Notes under the pieces: model-generated
The model's database searches: none
Told to the model about the DNA's origin: nothing
The model's input: the letters and a program-made list of their open reading frames with translations, nothing else
Made by a program: the position numbers and the translations under genes
In this document: positions 44,646 through 57,135 of the stretch, one piece after another
Numbering within the stretch: position 1 is the first letter of the stretch
Layout: each line of letters opens with the position of its first letter
Assembly: GCA_002794775.1 (NCBI GenBank)
Contig: NBAY01000015.1
Coordinates: forward strand, 124,001-188,000
Direction: 5' to 3'
DNA from: Porodaedalea pini
Lineage: Eukaryota; Basidiomycota; Agaricomycetes; Hymenochaetales; Hymenochaetaceae
Length of the DNA: 64,000 nucleotides

Positions 44646-46941
44646 ATGATGCCGTTCTCACTTGGCCGCCTCCGTTTTGGGCGCAACACCACCTCCGACA
44701 CGCTGGGTTCACCCCAAACACCTGTTGGTCACGATACTAAGGGCAAGGGGAATGCACTGCGTGTGGGTAGCTCGGTGAGGTCGTCTTCTTCAACATCTCA
44801 CTTGAGCTTTCTCTGATTGTGTCGTATGCATTGCGTTGTTCAGCAGCGAACACCTACCCCGACGCCCGTGTCGCCTCGTGCGCGTTTCGGCTCCTGGCTT
44901 TTGCGCGTGCGTTCCCGGAAGGAGCGCGGTGCGAATCAACCAGCAGGCCGTCCACCGACGCCGACGCCTCACCTCATGCTTGCGCCGAGCTCAGCAACGA
45001 AGGACACTACGTTGAAGACGCTCCGGCGTGTACGCTCTCAGACAACGGGAGACCTCAGCACAACGAAGGAAGATGAGAGCAATGACAGTGATGATGAGGA
45101 GGAGGAGGAGGAGGAGAACATGACTGATGCAGAGCGTGACCGGCTGTCTAGTTTTGCGAGTGGGCTGCGTGGACTCATCGCGCAGCTACAACTCGCGGAT
45201 GAGGAGTCTCGTTCAATGGTATGCGCATGCTCTATTTTTCTCCCCGCATAGAATATATGACTGAATGACTGTCCTTTTGCGTGGTACAGCCGCCGATGAA
45301 GAACACAGAAGGGACACCGCTCTCGCCGATCAGCGAAGCAGAGGAACTCGAACCCGAGCTTGACCTCGTACCGCAGCTCATCGCGAAGGCTCCTTCTGTT
45401 GATGAGGTCACCGACCTGGATTATGGCGAGCCGTTCGATGCTCTCGAGCTTGAGGAGGAGGTAGAGGCAGATTTAGGAGAGGACTTGACGCCGACATGGC
45501 ATCCTGACGTTGCGGAGCTGGTGGAATCAGACACGCCCATCTGCCGCCGGAAGTCCCTTCCCTACATTCCCTCCCATCCTACACCAGAAGCACTCGATAA
45601 CGAAGGCAGAGTAGACGACAATGCGATTGAGCGCGAACTTGGAATTGACTCTGAGCTCGTTGCTGAAGGCAGAGCTGAGGCTGAGATGGAGACAGAGACG
45701 GAGGACGAGCTAGAGTATTTCTCCGCTGCGTCTTTGCCGGCATCATCGGGTGAGGAGGATGAGGGAAATAAGTCGGATGTTACATCCGAGCCTGGATTGG
45801 GTTTGTGGTTTGGTCTTCTCGCCTCACAATTATTCATTGAAATGTATTGACAGGACTACGCCTGCGCGGCCTTGACCTCGCGGGTCCTCCCTCTGCAAAC
45901 CCAAACATGTCGGAGGACTCTTTCCCTTCAGAAATGACAAGCGACGACTCCGGACCATTGGAGGAAATCCTCTCGCCGACGACTCCGCGCCCGATGCCGC
46001 GTCATCATTTACCAAGTCATTCCCAACCGGTTACGCATTCCAAAGCGGACTCCGATCCGACGACCTCGAAATCGAGAAGGCAGCGAGCGGCAACCCTACC
46101 GACTACGCGAGAACGTGCCCTGCCAGCGCTACCTCCGCTCTCCATTCCAACTGTGAGTAGTACAGAGCCGAAGCAAGGAAGCCATGATGTTGGCGAGCTT
46201 GTGGTACGTTCTCCTTCTTTGAACGCATCTAAGGAGATCCTTGTTATGATGTGTTTAACTGAACAGCGTACGGTCGCGCGGCTGCAGCGCGAGAAAGCGA
46301 GACTTGAGCAGACGCTAGTGTGTGCGAATCTGAGGATCGAACAGCAAGATGTACGCTGATTCTTTCTCTATACTTGCCCAAAGCCTAACGTCGCGGAACT
46401 ACTTCAGGGCCAGCTATCCTCCCTCACGGCCCAAATCGCGTCCCTCCGAGCGGCACTGGTGCGCCTTGCGCGCGCAGACACCGATAGCGACAGTGAGAAG
46501 AGTATCGAGCAGAACATCCCTATTATCGTCCGCTCTCCGCATGAGTCATCCGACTCTGACGCTGACGAGGAGGCAGATGCAGGACTATTGACTACTGCTT
46601 CGTCTACGAAGGACAGTGCGAATCCGCTTTCGACGCCGCCTGCTACGCCCGACCGTCGTGCTGCCGCTGCGCTCTCTGAAGGCGCAGATGCTAGCGAAGA
46701 GTGCCGGAGTGCGGAGGATACGAGTCTGCTATGCACGCCTAAGCCTGCGCGTGTGCTTGTAAGGAGGAAGAGTGCGGGCGCAGCGAGCGCTTTAAGTGAG
46801 TTAGGAATTGGACGCGCTCAGGTTGGATTCTTGATGTTCTGTTCCATCAACTCAGTCCTAACTCTTTCGGTTGAATATTAGGTCAAGCGCCGAGCAGGCT
46901 CTGCGGACCTCAAGACTTTGACCACGTCGTTGCCTTGGTAG
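44646..46941 (+). CDS. Acidic Ser/Thr-rich protein with short coiled coil, function unknown
   Basis: Seven exons (44646-44774, 44844-45218, 45290-45800, 45854-46203, 46267-46350, 46408-46821, 46882-46941) give 641 codons (640 aa) with every phase matched. The N-terminus MMPFSLGRLRFGRN is basic. The region around residue 110 has an unbroken Asp/Glu run (DEEEEEEEN), then TDAERDRLSSFASGLRGLI. Residues 300-420 are Pro/Ser-rich with many SP/TP sites. RTVARLQREKARLEQTL and GQLSSLTAQIASLRAALVRL (exons 5-6) form a coiled coil. The tail is basic (VKRRAGSADLK). No known domain. It looks like a regulated, mostly disordered scaffold (inference). The start could be the second ATG at 44649. Confidence 0.72.
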
Positions 46942-47785
46942 TGAAGGAGTTCTTCGATAATGCAGGTTTCTCGTGTTGTATTAGTTGGTGCTGGTATGAA
47001 TGGATTACGCTCCTATGAACTGTAGAGGTCTGTCTTCCTTGTCATGACGCTGTCAAGTCAGAAACTTACTAGATACAATACAGACAAGTTGATGGGTTCG
47101 ACTCGACTCGCTCTGCTCTCGCTCTTCGTAGTAGACGATAGACTCGTCTCAATGCCGAATTGAGCGATTGACGCTGGGCTTGATGTCGGGCTGGCGAACT
47201 CCCGTCCTCTCCCTTCCATCCACCACCGTCGAGTGGCGCACGAAATGCATCATTGTTATCAACTGCCACTCCTTCACTTAGATCCTGGCATCGTATCTTC
47301 TGTCGCGCAATTTGTTCTGACCTCTCCACTCGCTTATCACACGTCTCGAACTCTACCTCTGTACTCCTTCAATCGTACCGTACTCTAAACTCCGCTTTGG
47401 CTCCTCGGCACTCATCACACACACCCGATTTATTTGCAAGTAACATTATTCCTTTGCCTTCACGCTGCCTTCCCCTTTCTTTCTTCCACTGAAAAAAAAA
47501 TCATGGCTCGTCACGTCTTTCCGCTATCTCTCATACTCGGATCGGAATGCGCCTTCGTGATGTTTGACTTTTCTTTTTTTTTTTTTTTTTGTATACGCGC
47601 TTTAACGTTTTTTCAGGCTTTTCTTGCATAACGCTTCATCTGTGTGCTCTTTCCTTTACTTCGTTTGGGGTGGATGTACGACTGTGTTACGAGGCTACCG
47701 GGGTGATACTTGGGCTTTGTTGCCTTCTATCATGTGCGCTGGTGCGCGTGGTGTACACTAATGATCGTCATGTTGTTTACGAGCA
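46942..47785. other. Convergent intergenic region
   Basis: Between the plus-strand acidic gene and the minus-strand Tup1-like gene. Contains a poly-T run near 47575-47591 and no gene. Confidence 0.45.
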
Positions 47786-49336
47786 CTAGTTCACTGAGGG
47801 AATTAGGGAAAAGATCCTACCAAATATTGTCGTATATGCGGGCTTTTGGGCGGGCTGTCCTTCCGCGGGTACTGTCTCGTCGGCAATTTGAGAGCGCTTC
47901 CGTTTTCCGCTATGAATCGTCGAGTAACTCCCTAGCTCCTGTTGATCAGAATGACGTGAAACTCCAATCAGCAATGCACTCACAGATTCGCACTGTCTTG
48001 TCGCTGCTTCCTGTTGCAAGTAACACGTTAAATGGGTTGAAGTCGACCGAGACGACCGAGTCCTGGTGGCCATGAAGGAGAAACTGTACTTCTCCTGTAT
48101 CTTGCTTACCGAATAGCACATAGCCTTCGGTTAGGCCACTCGCGATCCACTGTCCTCCAATTGCGCATGCAAGCACAGTATCCTCGTGACTCTCAAACTC
48201 GAGTTTGGAGACATGATCTTGGGATGAGCCAGGCAGAAGACAGGTAATGTCCCATTGCGCAAGTTTCTTTCCGCTTCTCCCAATGGCGATGCACTTTCCG
48301 GGTGTGAAGGAAAAGAGGTAAATGAAATCAATACTTTCCATGGGCGACATGCTGCTCTGAAGCTCATTGATAAGGCTGCCAGTGTGCAGATTCCAGATTT
48401 GAATAGCTTTGCAATCTGTCGACCAGGTTATAACGCTGAGACAATCTGGTGAGATTGCAACACTAGTGACAGCCCCTCGTTGGCCACACTGGAGAGTGGT
48501 TTTTAGGGCTTCGTGCCCTACGGACCGCATGATCCAGACACGTGCGATGGAGTCTCCAGAGCCTGACACAAGGTATAAGCCATTTTCAGAGAAACAGAGG
48601 CAGTATATTTCCCTGCGATGTCCAACAAGGCGACGCGGAGGTGGACTCGGAATCTCATCAAATCGCCAAGTCTATTTTTAAATAAGTAAGCTGTTAATTA
48701 ATACGTCATATTGCTCACTCTGATGATACCATCATCTGCACCCGTCGCGAGGAGCGAGTCATTCGGACTGAAGCACAGGCTACGGATGTAAAGAACCCCG
48801 AATTGGCTTGCGGTCTCGACGTGAAAGTTCCTGATGAAGCAATTGTTTGCACATTCTCTACCTATCATTCTCCCACCAAAAAATAAAGTTACATACCGAA
48901 CTCTTAAACTGTCAGTTAAACCACTTCCTGTGTTGTAAATTTGGACAGTTCGATTACATCCCGTTGCGAGTAACTTTCCATCTGCTGAGAAACGAACGCA
49001 ACGTACCATGCTATAAGCGAGAGATCAGATCATCTCAGTTTTAATTGATATACGATCTTCGTACCTGTCATGGCGTAAATCGTGGGCAAGACTCAGGCTT
49101 AGTGTGCGCTTTACAGCTGGGTTGAAGATTGCAGACCAATCTCTGCCACATTCTTTTAGGCAGGGGGAAAGGGCATCATAGTCGATGCTACTGAGGAATG
49201 TAGAACTTGAAGTGCTTAAGTCGGGGATTTCATCATTTATTGGCGTGGTCGAGGATGACGAAGCTCGTGCCAGTGCGGTTTCTTCGCCCAGATCTGACGA
49301 AGACTGACGTGAAGATATGTCATGAGTATTTGGCAT
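47786..49336 (-). CDS. Tup1 paralogue lacking the N-terminal tetramerisation domain
   Basis: Exons 49336-49065, 49010-48897, 48830-48719, 48671-47984 and 47931-47786 give 443 aa. It aligns with Tup1 from CGRDWSAIFNPAVKR ([14 protein letters not shown] in Tup1) through the WD40 propeller ([76 protein letters not shown]). All four shared introns sit at the same positions and phases as in tup1. The Tup_N coiled coil, Gln-rich and Arg-Asp regions are absent. The blades are more eroded than in tup1. A new tail follows the last blade: SYSTIHSGKRKRSQIADET..., basic and NLS-like. It may compete with Tup1 for WD40 partners without binding Ssn6 (inference), or be drifting. Confidence 0.82.
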
Positions 49337-49433
49337 CAGAAGTATCTAATCAATGTAACTTAAATCTGGGAAGGCTCACCTGTAAAATAGCCAAAAGGAC
49401 AATCATGTGGGCCCGCAGGATAGGTTCAGGAAC

Positions 49434-50522
49434 CTAGCACAGGTCGCACATAGTCCGGAGCATATCACTCATATTGCGATTGCACAAGGAAGTTGAAGCC
49501 GAAGGAAAAGTTGGCAATTCGCACCTCATAATCGCTGATACCACTTGTAAGGGGGAAAGTGTATCGTAAGGTCGTTGCCGAGTTGACAATTCCTTGAACG
49601 ACGGGATTAAATTGGCTTCTTACATATGAAAGGGGAGCTTGCTTACATATACAGTCATTCCGAAGGCCCAAACATCAGTCTCTTTAGTATGTTTCGTGTA
49701 CTTCGCAGGGAATGCGAGGAGCTCGTAAGCTAAGTATTGCGGTGTTCCTCGTATACCGGTGCTTAGATTCGCTAAAGTCCGGCTTGCGTCAATCATGCGA
49801 GAACACCCGAAATCGCAAATGAGAGCCTCTCCAGATTCTGACACAACGATGTTATCCTGTTTACTAGCGTAAGTGGGCGACTATTCGCACAAGGTCATTT
49901 CGACGTACGGATTTTATGTCTGAATGAACGACATCCTTCTCATGGAGGTAAGCAAGCCCTCTAGCGATTCCAGTAACCTGGGTTCTGGATATTAAAACGA
50001 TACGTGCCATATACAGCGGTAAGACACGCACCAGGTGTAACAAGTCACACTCTGGGTTAGATTTGATGAATGCCCATGCCGACCCTTTCTCCATCCATTC
50101 CGAGATGAGCAACGGATAGCCGGTGACTTCATCGAAAGTGTATCCCAATAATGGTAGCACATTGCTATGTTTTAGCTTCGACCAGACATAAATTTCCTTC
50201 TCAAAGAGCTGAAGGAGACCTGCTAAAGTCAACATGTTCGCAAGTATGTCGTGAGCATACGTACGAGTTTTATGTCCTCCTTCAGATAAAAGCGTAAACG
50301 TTTGACAGCCACCTTGACCCTTTCTCGCTCCTCAAGATCACATTCAGCTATGCTGACGTCTCCATATGCCCCTCCGCTGACAACTTTGCTCTCTTTGAAG
50401 GCGACGCGCCGTGAAAGATCAAGATGGCTGAGGTCTGCGAGTATTTCAGGAACGATCGTGTGCAACGGATTCGGGTCTGGCGCAGAAGCTTCAGGGTTAG
50501 AGGGCAAATTCCTGAGATCCAT
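49434..50522 (-). CDS. TKL-like protein kinase (kinase family copy 3), C-terminally truncated
   Basis: Exons 50522-50265, 50208-50033 (approximately), 49977-49909, 49856-49647 and 49592-49434 mirror the five exons of the 42326 gene and give about 290 aa. Motifs: VSGGAYGDVS, VAVKRLRFYL, LFEKEIYVWSKLKHSNVLPLLGY, VVHSDIKSDN, ICDFGCSRM, GTPQYLAYE, TDVWAFGMTVY, ELSTRQRPYDTL. The frame ends CDLC-TAG where the relative has QLCW. Homology resumes past the stop (VPEPILRAHM against IHNPASRADM), so a Trp codon became TAG. About 70 residues of the relative's C-terminus are lost, including the last C-lobe helix. Catalytic residues are intact. It lies head-to-tail with the Tup1 paralogue, 97 bp upstream of its ATG. 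Confidence 0.82.
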
Positions 50523-50749
50523 CGAACTTGAGCGACGTTCAACGTGGGTTGTCGTAAAGTGGGCAAGCTAGGCGCTGGGTCGACTGCTCGCGCGGCCCAC
50601 ACAGCCAACATGATGATCAACTGAGTTCGTTGCTTTCTATTCTTAGGACTGATCGATACGATGCCTGAATTGAACACGAGCAGCGGATCACGCGAATAAA
50701 CATACACGATTCTGACGACTTCAAAGAAAGCGGCAGACGTCTCAGTCAA

Positions 50750-52298
50750 TCATCCACTTCTAGCAACCCATCCAACTAACCCACCAAGTAATAAGACCGT
50801 AGCCCATAATCTTGCAGTTCGCCACTCCGCTTCTCGCTCAGTCGTTAGGTTGCGAGCATCGTCAACCCGTGAGGCAGATAAACTTGCGTCAATTTTCCTC
50901 CCCTCCTTATCCTCACTCTGACTCATCGTCTCCTCAAACGATTCGACATCCTCAGATTCGACCTCCAGAGGTGGGACAATGCCGACCTGCGCGACGCCAC
51001 CGAGGAAGTCCGTAATGCGCACTTCATCGAGCGGACGGGAAAAGAGGTCTTCGCGAACGCCAGCATGCGACTTGATCGTGCGGTATTCAAACGTGGAAAT
51101 CTGACAGTGGTACTTGATGAGCAAGTCGTATACACAGATCAATACGCAAGGAAGGGACATACAAGGTCTTGCATTGATGCGTGACTGGTTTTGTTGATCC
51201 CTTCCATGAATTGGAGAATGTGATGCGTGAAGCTATCGATCACCGCGACACCAATATCATTGTCATTTTCATGCTATACGATAGAGAGGAAACGTTGATT
51301 TAAGAGAATTGTCAGAGAAGGTGATACTGTGCGGCGCACCGAATACGAGTTCTCGCCTAGCTCAGATGAGCCAGTAGCAAGGACATTGGGAGAGTAAATC
51401 TTCGAGTACATCGTGTTCGCTTGACACGTGTCGATCATAAAGAGTAGTTCGTTGTATCTTAGAAGGTATAGTCAACAACAGACAGTCATCGCGCGGCCTT
51501 AGAAAGCGCTAATACCTCTTCTTTTGCCACATCTGCTCGAACGCATCGGCGATGTCGAATGCACTAATTTCCTCGTTATCTTGAAACTTGAGGAACTCAT
51601 TTCCGCCATGTCCAGTCACGTAGACAAATACGTTTGAGCGCGCATCGGTAAGCAGCCGCTTGCTTCGGGGGACAGATGCATCCATACGGCCTACGTATGC
51701 AATCAGCAACCATAGTCGAGGAACGAAAAAGGTGAAGCAACGCGAACGCACCTGTGAGCAAACGAATGAAGTTCTCCACGGTCACCTCATACCCTCTATA
51801 ATCCACCTCTATGTTGTCGCCATACAGGTCCAGCTTATGCCCTGAGCCAGCATACACGGTACCGGGAAAGTGATTCCGTGCATTGCAAGCGGTGTCATCG
51901 GCGAGCATAAGAATGATGTTCGAGTCTGGTATACCCAGACGTTTCACCGTCCGATACCTAAGTACGCACGTTCTTCAGTAACGGTTTGGATGCCCGTACA
52001 TAGCAGCATACATTCCAAGCGCATTAGACATGTGCTGAGTACATGAGTCTTAGCTTTATTGCCTAGTAAAACCAAATGGCAGCCATACCCTGTAATTGAA
52101 CCAATAGCGCGACGCACTAACGAGAACCGCCCAGTTGTTCGTGTGATTCAGCGTTGCCGACGTCGACGAGCCGTCATCATGCTTGTCATTAAAGAATGCC
52201 TCTGCAGCAGTGCCTGCCTGTGAGCCTGCATGCTGAGCCAATGACGAGGCTGAGAGAGCTAGCAAGATGAGCAGGTGAGCGAGCGGTCGAAACAGCAT
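50750..52298 (-). CDS. GPI8: GPI-anchor transamidase catalytic subunit GPI8 (PIG-K)
   Basis: Seven exons (52298-52089, 52034-52012, 51957-51752, 51690-51516, 51457-51340, 51273-51163, 51100-50750) give 397 aa, a normal size. It has an N-terminal signal peptide ([22 protein letters not shown]), then [31 protein letters not shown], the catalytic His in [14 protein letters not shown] and catalytic Cys in [16 protein letters not shown]-terminal membrane helix ([19 protein letters not shown]) ends the protein. It is a C13-family cysteine protease. In the ER it cleaves the C-terminal signal of precursor proteins and transfers them to a GPI anchor, within the complex with Gaa1, Gpi16, Gpi17 and Gab1. 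Exon 2 is only 23 nt. Catalytic motifs are all intact. Confidence 0.95.
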
Positions 52299-54315
52299 GG
52301 TTGCATGAGAGACAGAGTTGGAAAGGAGGTTACGCACGTGATCACGACGCGTGTCACTTGTTCTCACGAACTCCAGAATTTGGCTCGTTTGGGCCAAGAC
52401 GATTTCGGCTTTTATCAGCAAACGAACTCTTCTACTCAAGTCCTCTGTGTCTGGGCACTGCACTTGCCAAAAGACAAGTGCTGTCCGAACCTCCGAGAGT
52501 GGTCTCGTCAACCCCGGCCTTTCAATCAATTAGCAGTCAGTGCTCAGAACAAATCGACGCTTACAGCATCGATGGAACGCGTCCCACCTTTTGGCCAACT
52601 CGGGGTTTATATTATGGTAGGCCTTCACAGCGTCGGCGACACTGCTCAACTTTGTAAGCTCTGGTTTCTTTGAATGAAGTATCTCTTCACCTTTTGCGAC
52701 TACCGTGGTCATCCCTTTCTTGCAATCACATAACTCTTCTACATAAATGTGGACTGCGACATATCAGCGTGCTTCCTTGTAACCGTTGATCTAGCACTTA
52801 TCCAAGACAGGACGTACGTGGGTGAGGCTATAGGAAACATTCCAAATGACCGAACGTAACGTGTCCTCAGGCTTGAGCGAGTTTTTTTTTCCCTCTTCAC
52901 AACTTTTTTACGCGAGCGTCTAGCTTAGGTAAAATAAAACAGAAGCAAGACAAACTTCCTGCAAGGCTTCAATCGTGCACTTTTCCGTGGCGGCGACAGG
53001 TTCAACCCCACTTCCCCACGATGGAAACTGCCAGCGTTCCCCAGAATATTTCGTCTTCCACAACTCTTTGCGGCCAATTGTAACTGTGTTCCGGATTTTC
53101 TTCACCCAGTATTCGTGCTTTTCGACTCAATATCGTTTGTCTATGCACTTTCCACACTGTGCACGGCGTGACCCTTAAGCGACCTCTTTCGACTATATAG
53201 CGTGCCTACAGCCAGCTCACTCGAAGCCATGCAGGACAGCCAAAAACAATAATTAATCTAGTTTCTGCGCAAAGAAGAACCAGCCTCAAACGGACTCATA
53301 CAAGTCTTGACTAATACTCTACCGCCATAGATCGCTGACCTCCTTTCGAGTCATACATCCCCTTTCGTCAGCATTCCAAACTGAAGCTGTATTGAGGATC
53401 GATGGCGGCCATTTGTCATGGCTCTCTTGGTTTACCTTACGAGCGTTCTGCATGGCTGTCTGCGGGTGTGTCGCCAAGCCATTAGGACATCTTACGTGCA
53501 TATCTAATTTTTACGTCTCTTTACTTCAGCCGCAGGAAAGTTCAGCTGCGGCGAGGCAGCCCCTCACTTCTGGCTCTCTCCATGGGCAGGCAGCAGCGCG
53601 ATTCGATGCTTCGTCCGAGCAAGATGCAGTTCAGTCCATATCCAGGATGTAAGCCAAGGCTATCTTTATATTGGCGAAATGATTAATATTGATTGATCTT
53701 TCCTTAGATTTATTCTGTAAATGCTTGCCTATCAAGAACTTCGGTACGGATGCCCCTCGCAAGCGCGTAATTCCAGTTATCTTTCTATAAATCGAGTTTT
53801 TCCGTCTAACAAAGATTCGTTATCTGGCTGTGTACGTATATGCCATTTAATTGACGAATTGATTTTCTATTGACGTGCATAATGTAACTCGATTAGAGTG
53901 GGCATTCATGATACAAGACATGGGCTGCTTAATTCAGTTTCATGTCGAGACTTCAAATCTGAAGGCTTCTTTGAAGGCATCATGGTAAGGACATATGCAA
54001 TATTCACGATGTCATGTCAGAGTTCAAAAGTATGGCCCTGTTCAGAATGCTCTCACGAGGGACTAGTAATATAGCAGTACATAAAAAACTACCTTCCCTG
54101 CCTCTCTGGAGGCTTGTCCGTCGTACAGTCGTCTTCTGTTCAACTCTTCTTTTCTCGTGAGTCCTCGTGTTCAAAATTTATATCAGTCTGAACTGCTTCT
54201 CGTCATGAACTGCTTCCCGTCACAAGAAGGGACTTGCTGATTCCCTATAATCCACTCAACCATTATCACCAATGCTCGTAAGTGCGGAATTGAAAAGACC
54301 TCCGAGTTCGGATTT
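52299..54315. other. Gene-poor 2-kb stretch with short frames
   Basis: Upstream of GPI8 the minus frame stays open back to 52529 (LSRRVRLLIKAEIVLAQTSQILEF), and another begins at 52712 (MTTVVAKGEEILHSKKPEL). These look protein-like but their splice phases do not meet. They may be a separate small gene overlapping the GPI8 5' end. Another minus fragment, 53105-52920 (GRKELWKTKYSGERWQF...), is unrecognised. The rest to 54315 shows nothing. Confidence 0.35.
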
Positions 54316-55387
54316 CTAGGAACAAGTATCTATCGACGGTTTCGAAATCAGCTTTCTCGTACGACAATGAGGGGTGCGCTTACTTGGTACCACAGAAGTA
54401 TTGGTAATGAACGGGAAGAGTGGATTCCGCTTGTCGCAGAGTGCACCGCGAACGAGAGCTTGCGCCGCGATGTCGGCACCTCGTAACGCAGGAGAAAAGG
54501 CATGAGAGAACAAACGAAGCCGCATGATTACGAATAGATATTCACCTTCTGGACTCGTGTGTACGTGTTGATCTAGCGGGAAGAGCGCATTTGTCGCGTT
54601 CTCGCCGAGGTCCGCGTACTCTCGCAAAAGAATATGGAAGTGGTCGATATAGCTCAGCTGGTTCGAGGAAGCCAGTTCTGCGGCGTAGCTCACGAATACT
54701 GGATTGGTCGTTATGTTGTAAGGGTTGTCGGGTGTCTGTGAGGATATAATTACCTGCGCTCGCTTTTCCTTAAGAGATGTTATCGCGTCTTGCATGTATC
54801 TAGCGAAATAATCAGATTTATTCATAAAGCACGACGACAGAGTGATGGCATACTTTTTGAAAGTGTAAACAATAGTTCCGTTTCTGTGTCAAATGCTTGT
54901 GAGACTTGAATAGATTAGATAAATTAAAGTAAATAAACTCACATATTACATGTCGTGGTCAAATCTGACCCGGGGCAGTCGCCAGTGGTAGGATTGTCCA
55001 CGAGGGATCTGTTGTCGTTATGCCCAAACTCGATAACAACCAGATCGCGGGGTTGCACAGTATCGATAATTTCTGCGACTAGAGGAGTATACCAGACAAG
55101 TATGGCGACGTAGAAACAAAGCATAGATACACACAATAACCCTGTTCTGTGCAGGTTCGCGTCGTCGCGCCCGCCACAGCGTCGTTCACAACTGGAATGT
55201 TGATGTACTGTCCGATCTTCTCTCCCCATCCCAGGAGCTCCGGAGAGCCGTCATCCTTAGCAGCAGTCGAGTCGCCCGCTATGTAAAGCGTTGGAGGCTT
55301 CACGTTCCTTAGAGTTGTTGCGGCGGAGGCTACATCGATGAAGAGGATGAGAGCGCTAACGCATGCGAAGCAAGTATGAGCACGCAT
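54316..55387 (-). CDS. Secreted rhamnogalacturonan acetylesterase (SGNH hydrolase, CE12-like)
   Basis: Five exons (55387-55141, 55078-54943, 54883-54854, 54799-54546, 54479-54316) give 276 aa with matching phases. Signal peptide: MRAHTCFACVSALILFIDVASA. SGNH blocks: PTLYIAGDSTAA (nucleophile Ser, block I), WGEKIGQYI, VVNDAVAGATTR (block II Gly), VVIEFGHNDNRSL (block III Asn), and PLDQHVHTSPEGADIAAQ (block V Asp and His). The family removes acetyl groups from rhamnogalacturonan I of pectin outside the cell, opening it to lyases and hydrolases. Exon 3 is only 30 nt. The C-terminus (KRTPHCRTRKLISK...) looks like read-through of a GTAAGC donor at about 54385, so the true end may be different. Confidence 0.88.
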
Positions 55388-57135
55388 ATCGAATGAGATA
55401 TCCGAAGTTCCTGGAGACAGATGTGGATTTAGACCGACTTTATGTGTTCGGACAAAGATAGGTCGCAGTTATACGTGTTCTCGACGCCGGGCTTGCGACG
55501 TGTATAGTACTCGTGACCGTCATTGCATCTAGTAGCGATGTCCGACCGTGATGATGTTGGTACCGTATCCTATATTTGACTCGAAGAGTTCGATGGGTCA
55601 GGTGTTTTCCAGGAAGCCTTGAAAGCCCGTCGATGCTGAGTTATGCATCCCCGGACATTACCATTCGAATGAAGCATTTCTCCAAATTAGAGAAAATTCA
55701 TAAGGGTATATCAAGATAAGGCCAGCACACCGATGAGGGAATACGACCGCCTTCGCAGGATGGTCTCATGAGCGTTGACAAATGATATTGAGATGTAGGA
55801 GCAGCGTGGCGGGCCGTCGCGTTGGCAGATTTGCAGACGTATTTAATACATTATGCACGTAGGTCGCTTCTTGCCCGTCGTTCAGTCCTCCTAGTCCTCG
55901 TTCCAATTAAAATATGCAAGCTCGTCTTAGAGTTGTGATTCTCATCGATCGTGTCGACTAAGATGCGAGTAGTGATGCCCGCGGTTGAGCATGTGATGCA
56001 ATAGACCTTTTAAGAAGAGATCAAAGAATTGACAATGACATGAAGCTAGCCTATGAGCGGAGGTCCGATGATTTCTCATTCCACATGAGTAAGAGAAGAC
56101 GAATAGTGCATTATAAAATCCTGCGTGTCGTTTGTTCGGCCTTTCAACTCGAAGAGTCATCCCACAATCATGAATCATCGCATGTCATACCTACCTTTTC
56201 ACCTGCGTCTCGGCACGTCAGTCTCTGGCAACCCTGCTGATGAGCTTCAACATGTCTTCAACACAAATTCGAAAGCATCTGGAGCTTCCACCCAATCCAA
56301 ACTACTACATCCGCCGTCTTCCAGACTCAGAATGGGTGTTCAACCATCTCTGACCGACCTAAGTATACGAGCGCTATCATGCAGAGCGAAACACTAATGA
56401 CGAACTAGGACTGTCGACGCTCTTGAGCAAGTTGTGCCTCAATGTGAATTCACAACGTTTTTGATGCACAGCGTTCCAGCGTCGATTGGTACATTAAATC
56501 TCGAGATAAGTAGCTAGGTCTTGAACAAAGGAACGGTGGCTGATGAATACTTCAACAAATGGATTTCAGACCGTCGATAAGGAATGTAGCAGGATGTCGA
56601 CTCGGACCTGACAGCTTGTTAGCAAGGTAAGACTATGCATTTACTTTGACGATTACCCACTTATTCTGAATACTCAGCTCGTAGATCGACAAGGTATCAA
56701 AGAATTGTTAAAAGAGGCAATCGCTTTGACTGGGACTTGTTGAACTAAATTCTCACAAACTTCAATCAAATGTGCACGTGACCTCCTAGGCTATCTGTGA
56801 TGCGCCGCGGACTTGAGAAATTCAATGCTGAACTCAGCCTGCATGTGCCTCCAAACCCATGACATTAAAGAACAAAAAAGGCAGCTTTGAGTGCCTACAA
56901 CTGAACAAGATCACTACTGGACTCTCGAAAAGCTTTGCTTAGAAGTTTCGCGCGGCTATGCTTTTGCTGGTCGCTTGTCTATTACTTTATTGTTCTTCCC
57001 CTTATAAGCAAAGTCGGCGACATTCGTTGGCCAATTTGAACGCCGGGTTGGCAGCAAATTTTTTGCGAGGCTTGCTAGAGACGAAGCCACGGGCGATTTC
57101 CTCCACAAGCCACGCCGTCCTCTATCGTCCACGTC
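55388..57135. other. Intergenic, nothing recognised
   Basis: Short frames only (for example 55942-56178 minus, 56125-56397 plus, 56958-57167 plus). No domain and no convincing exon chain. Confidence 0.4.
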
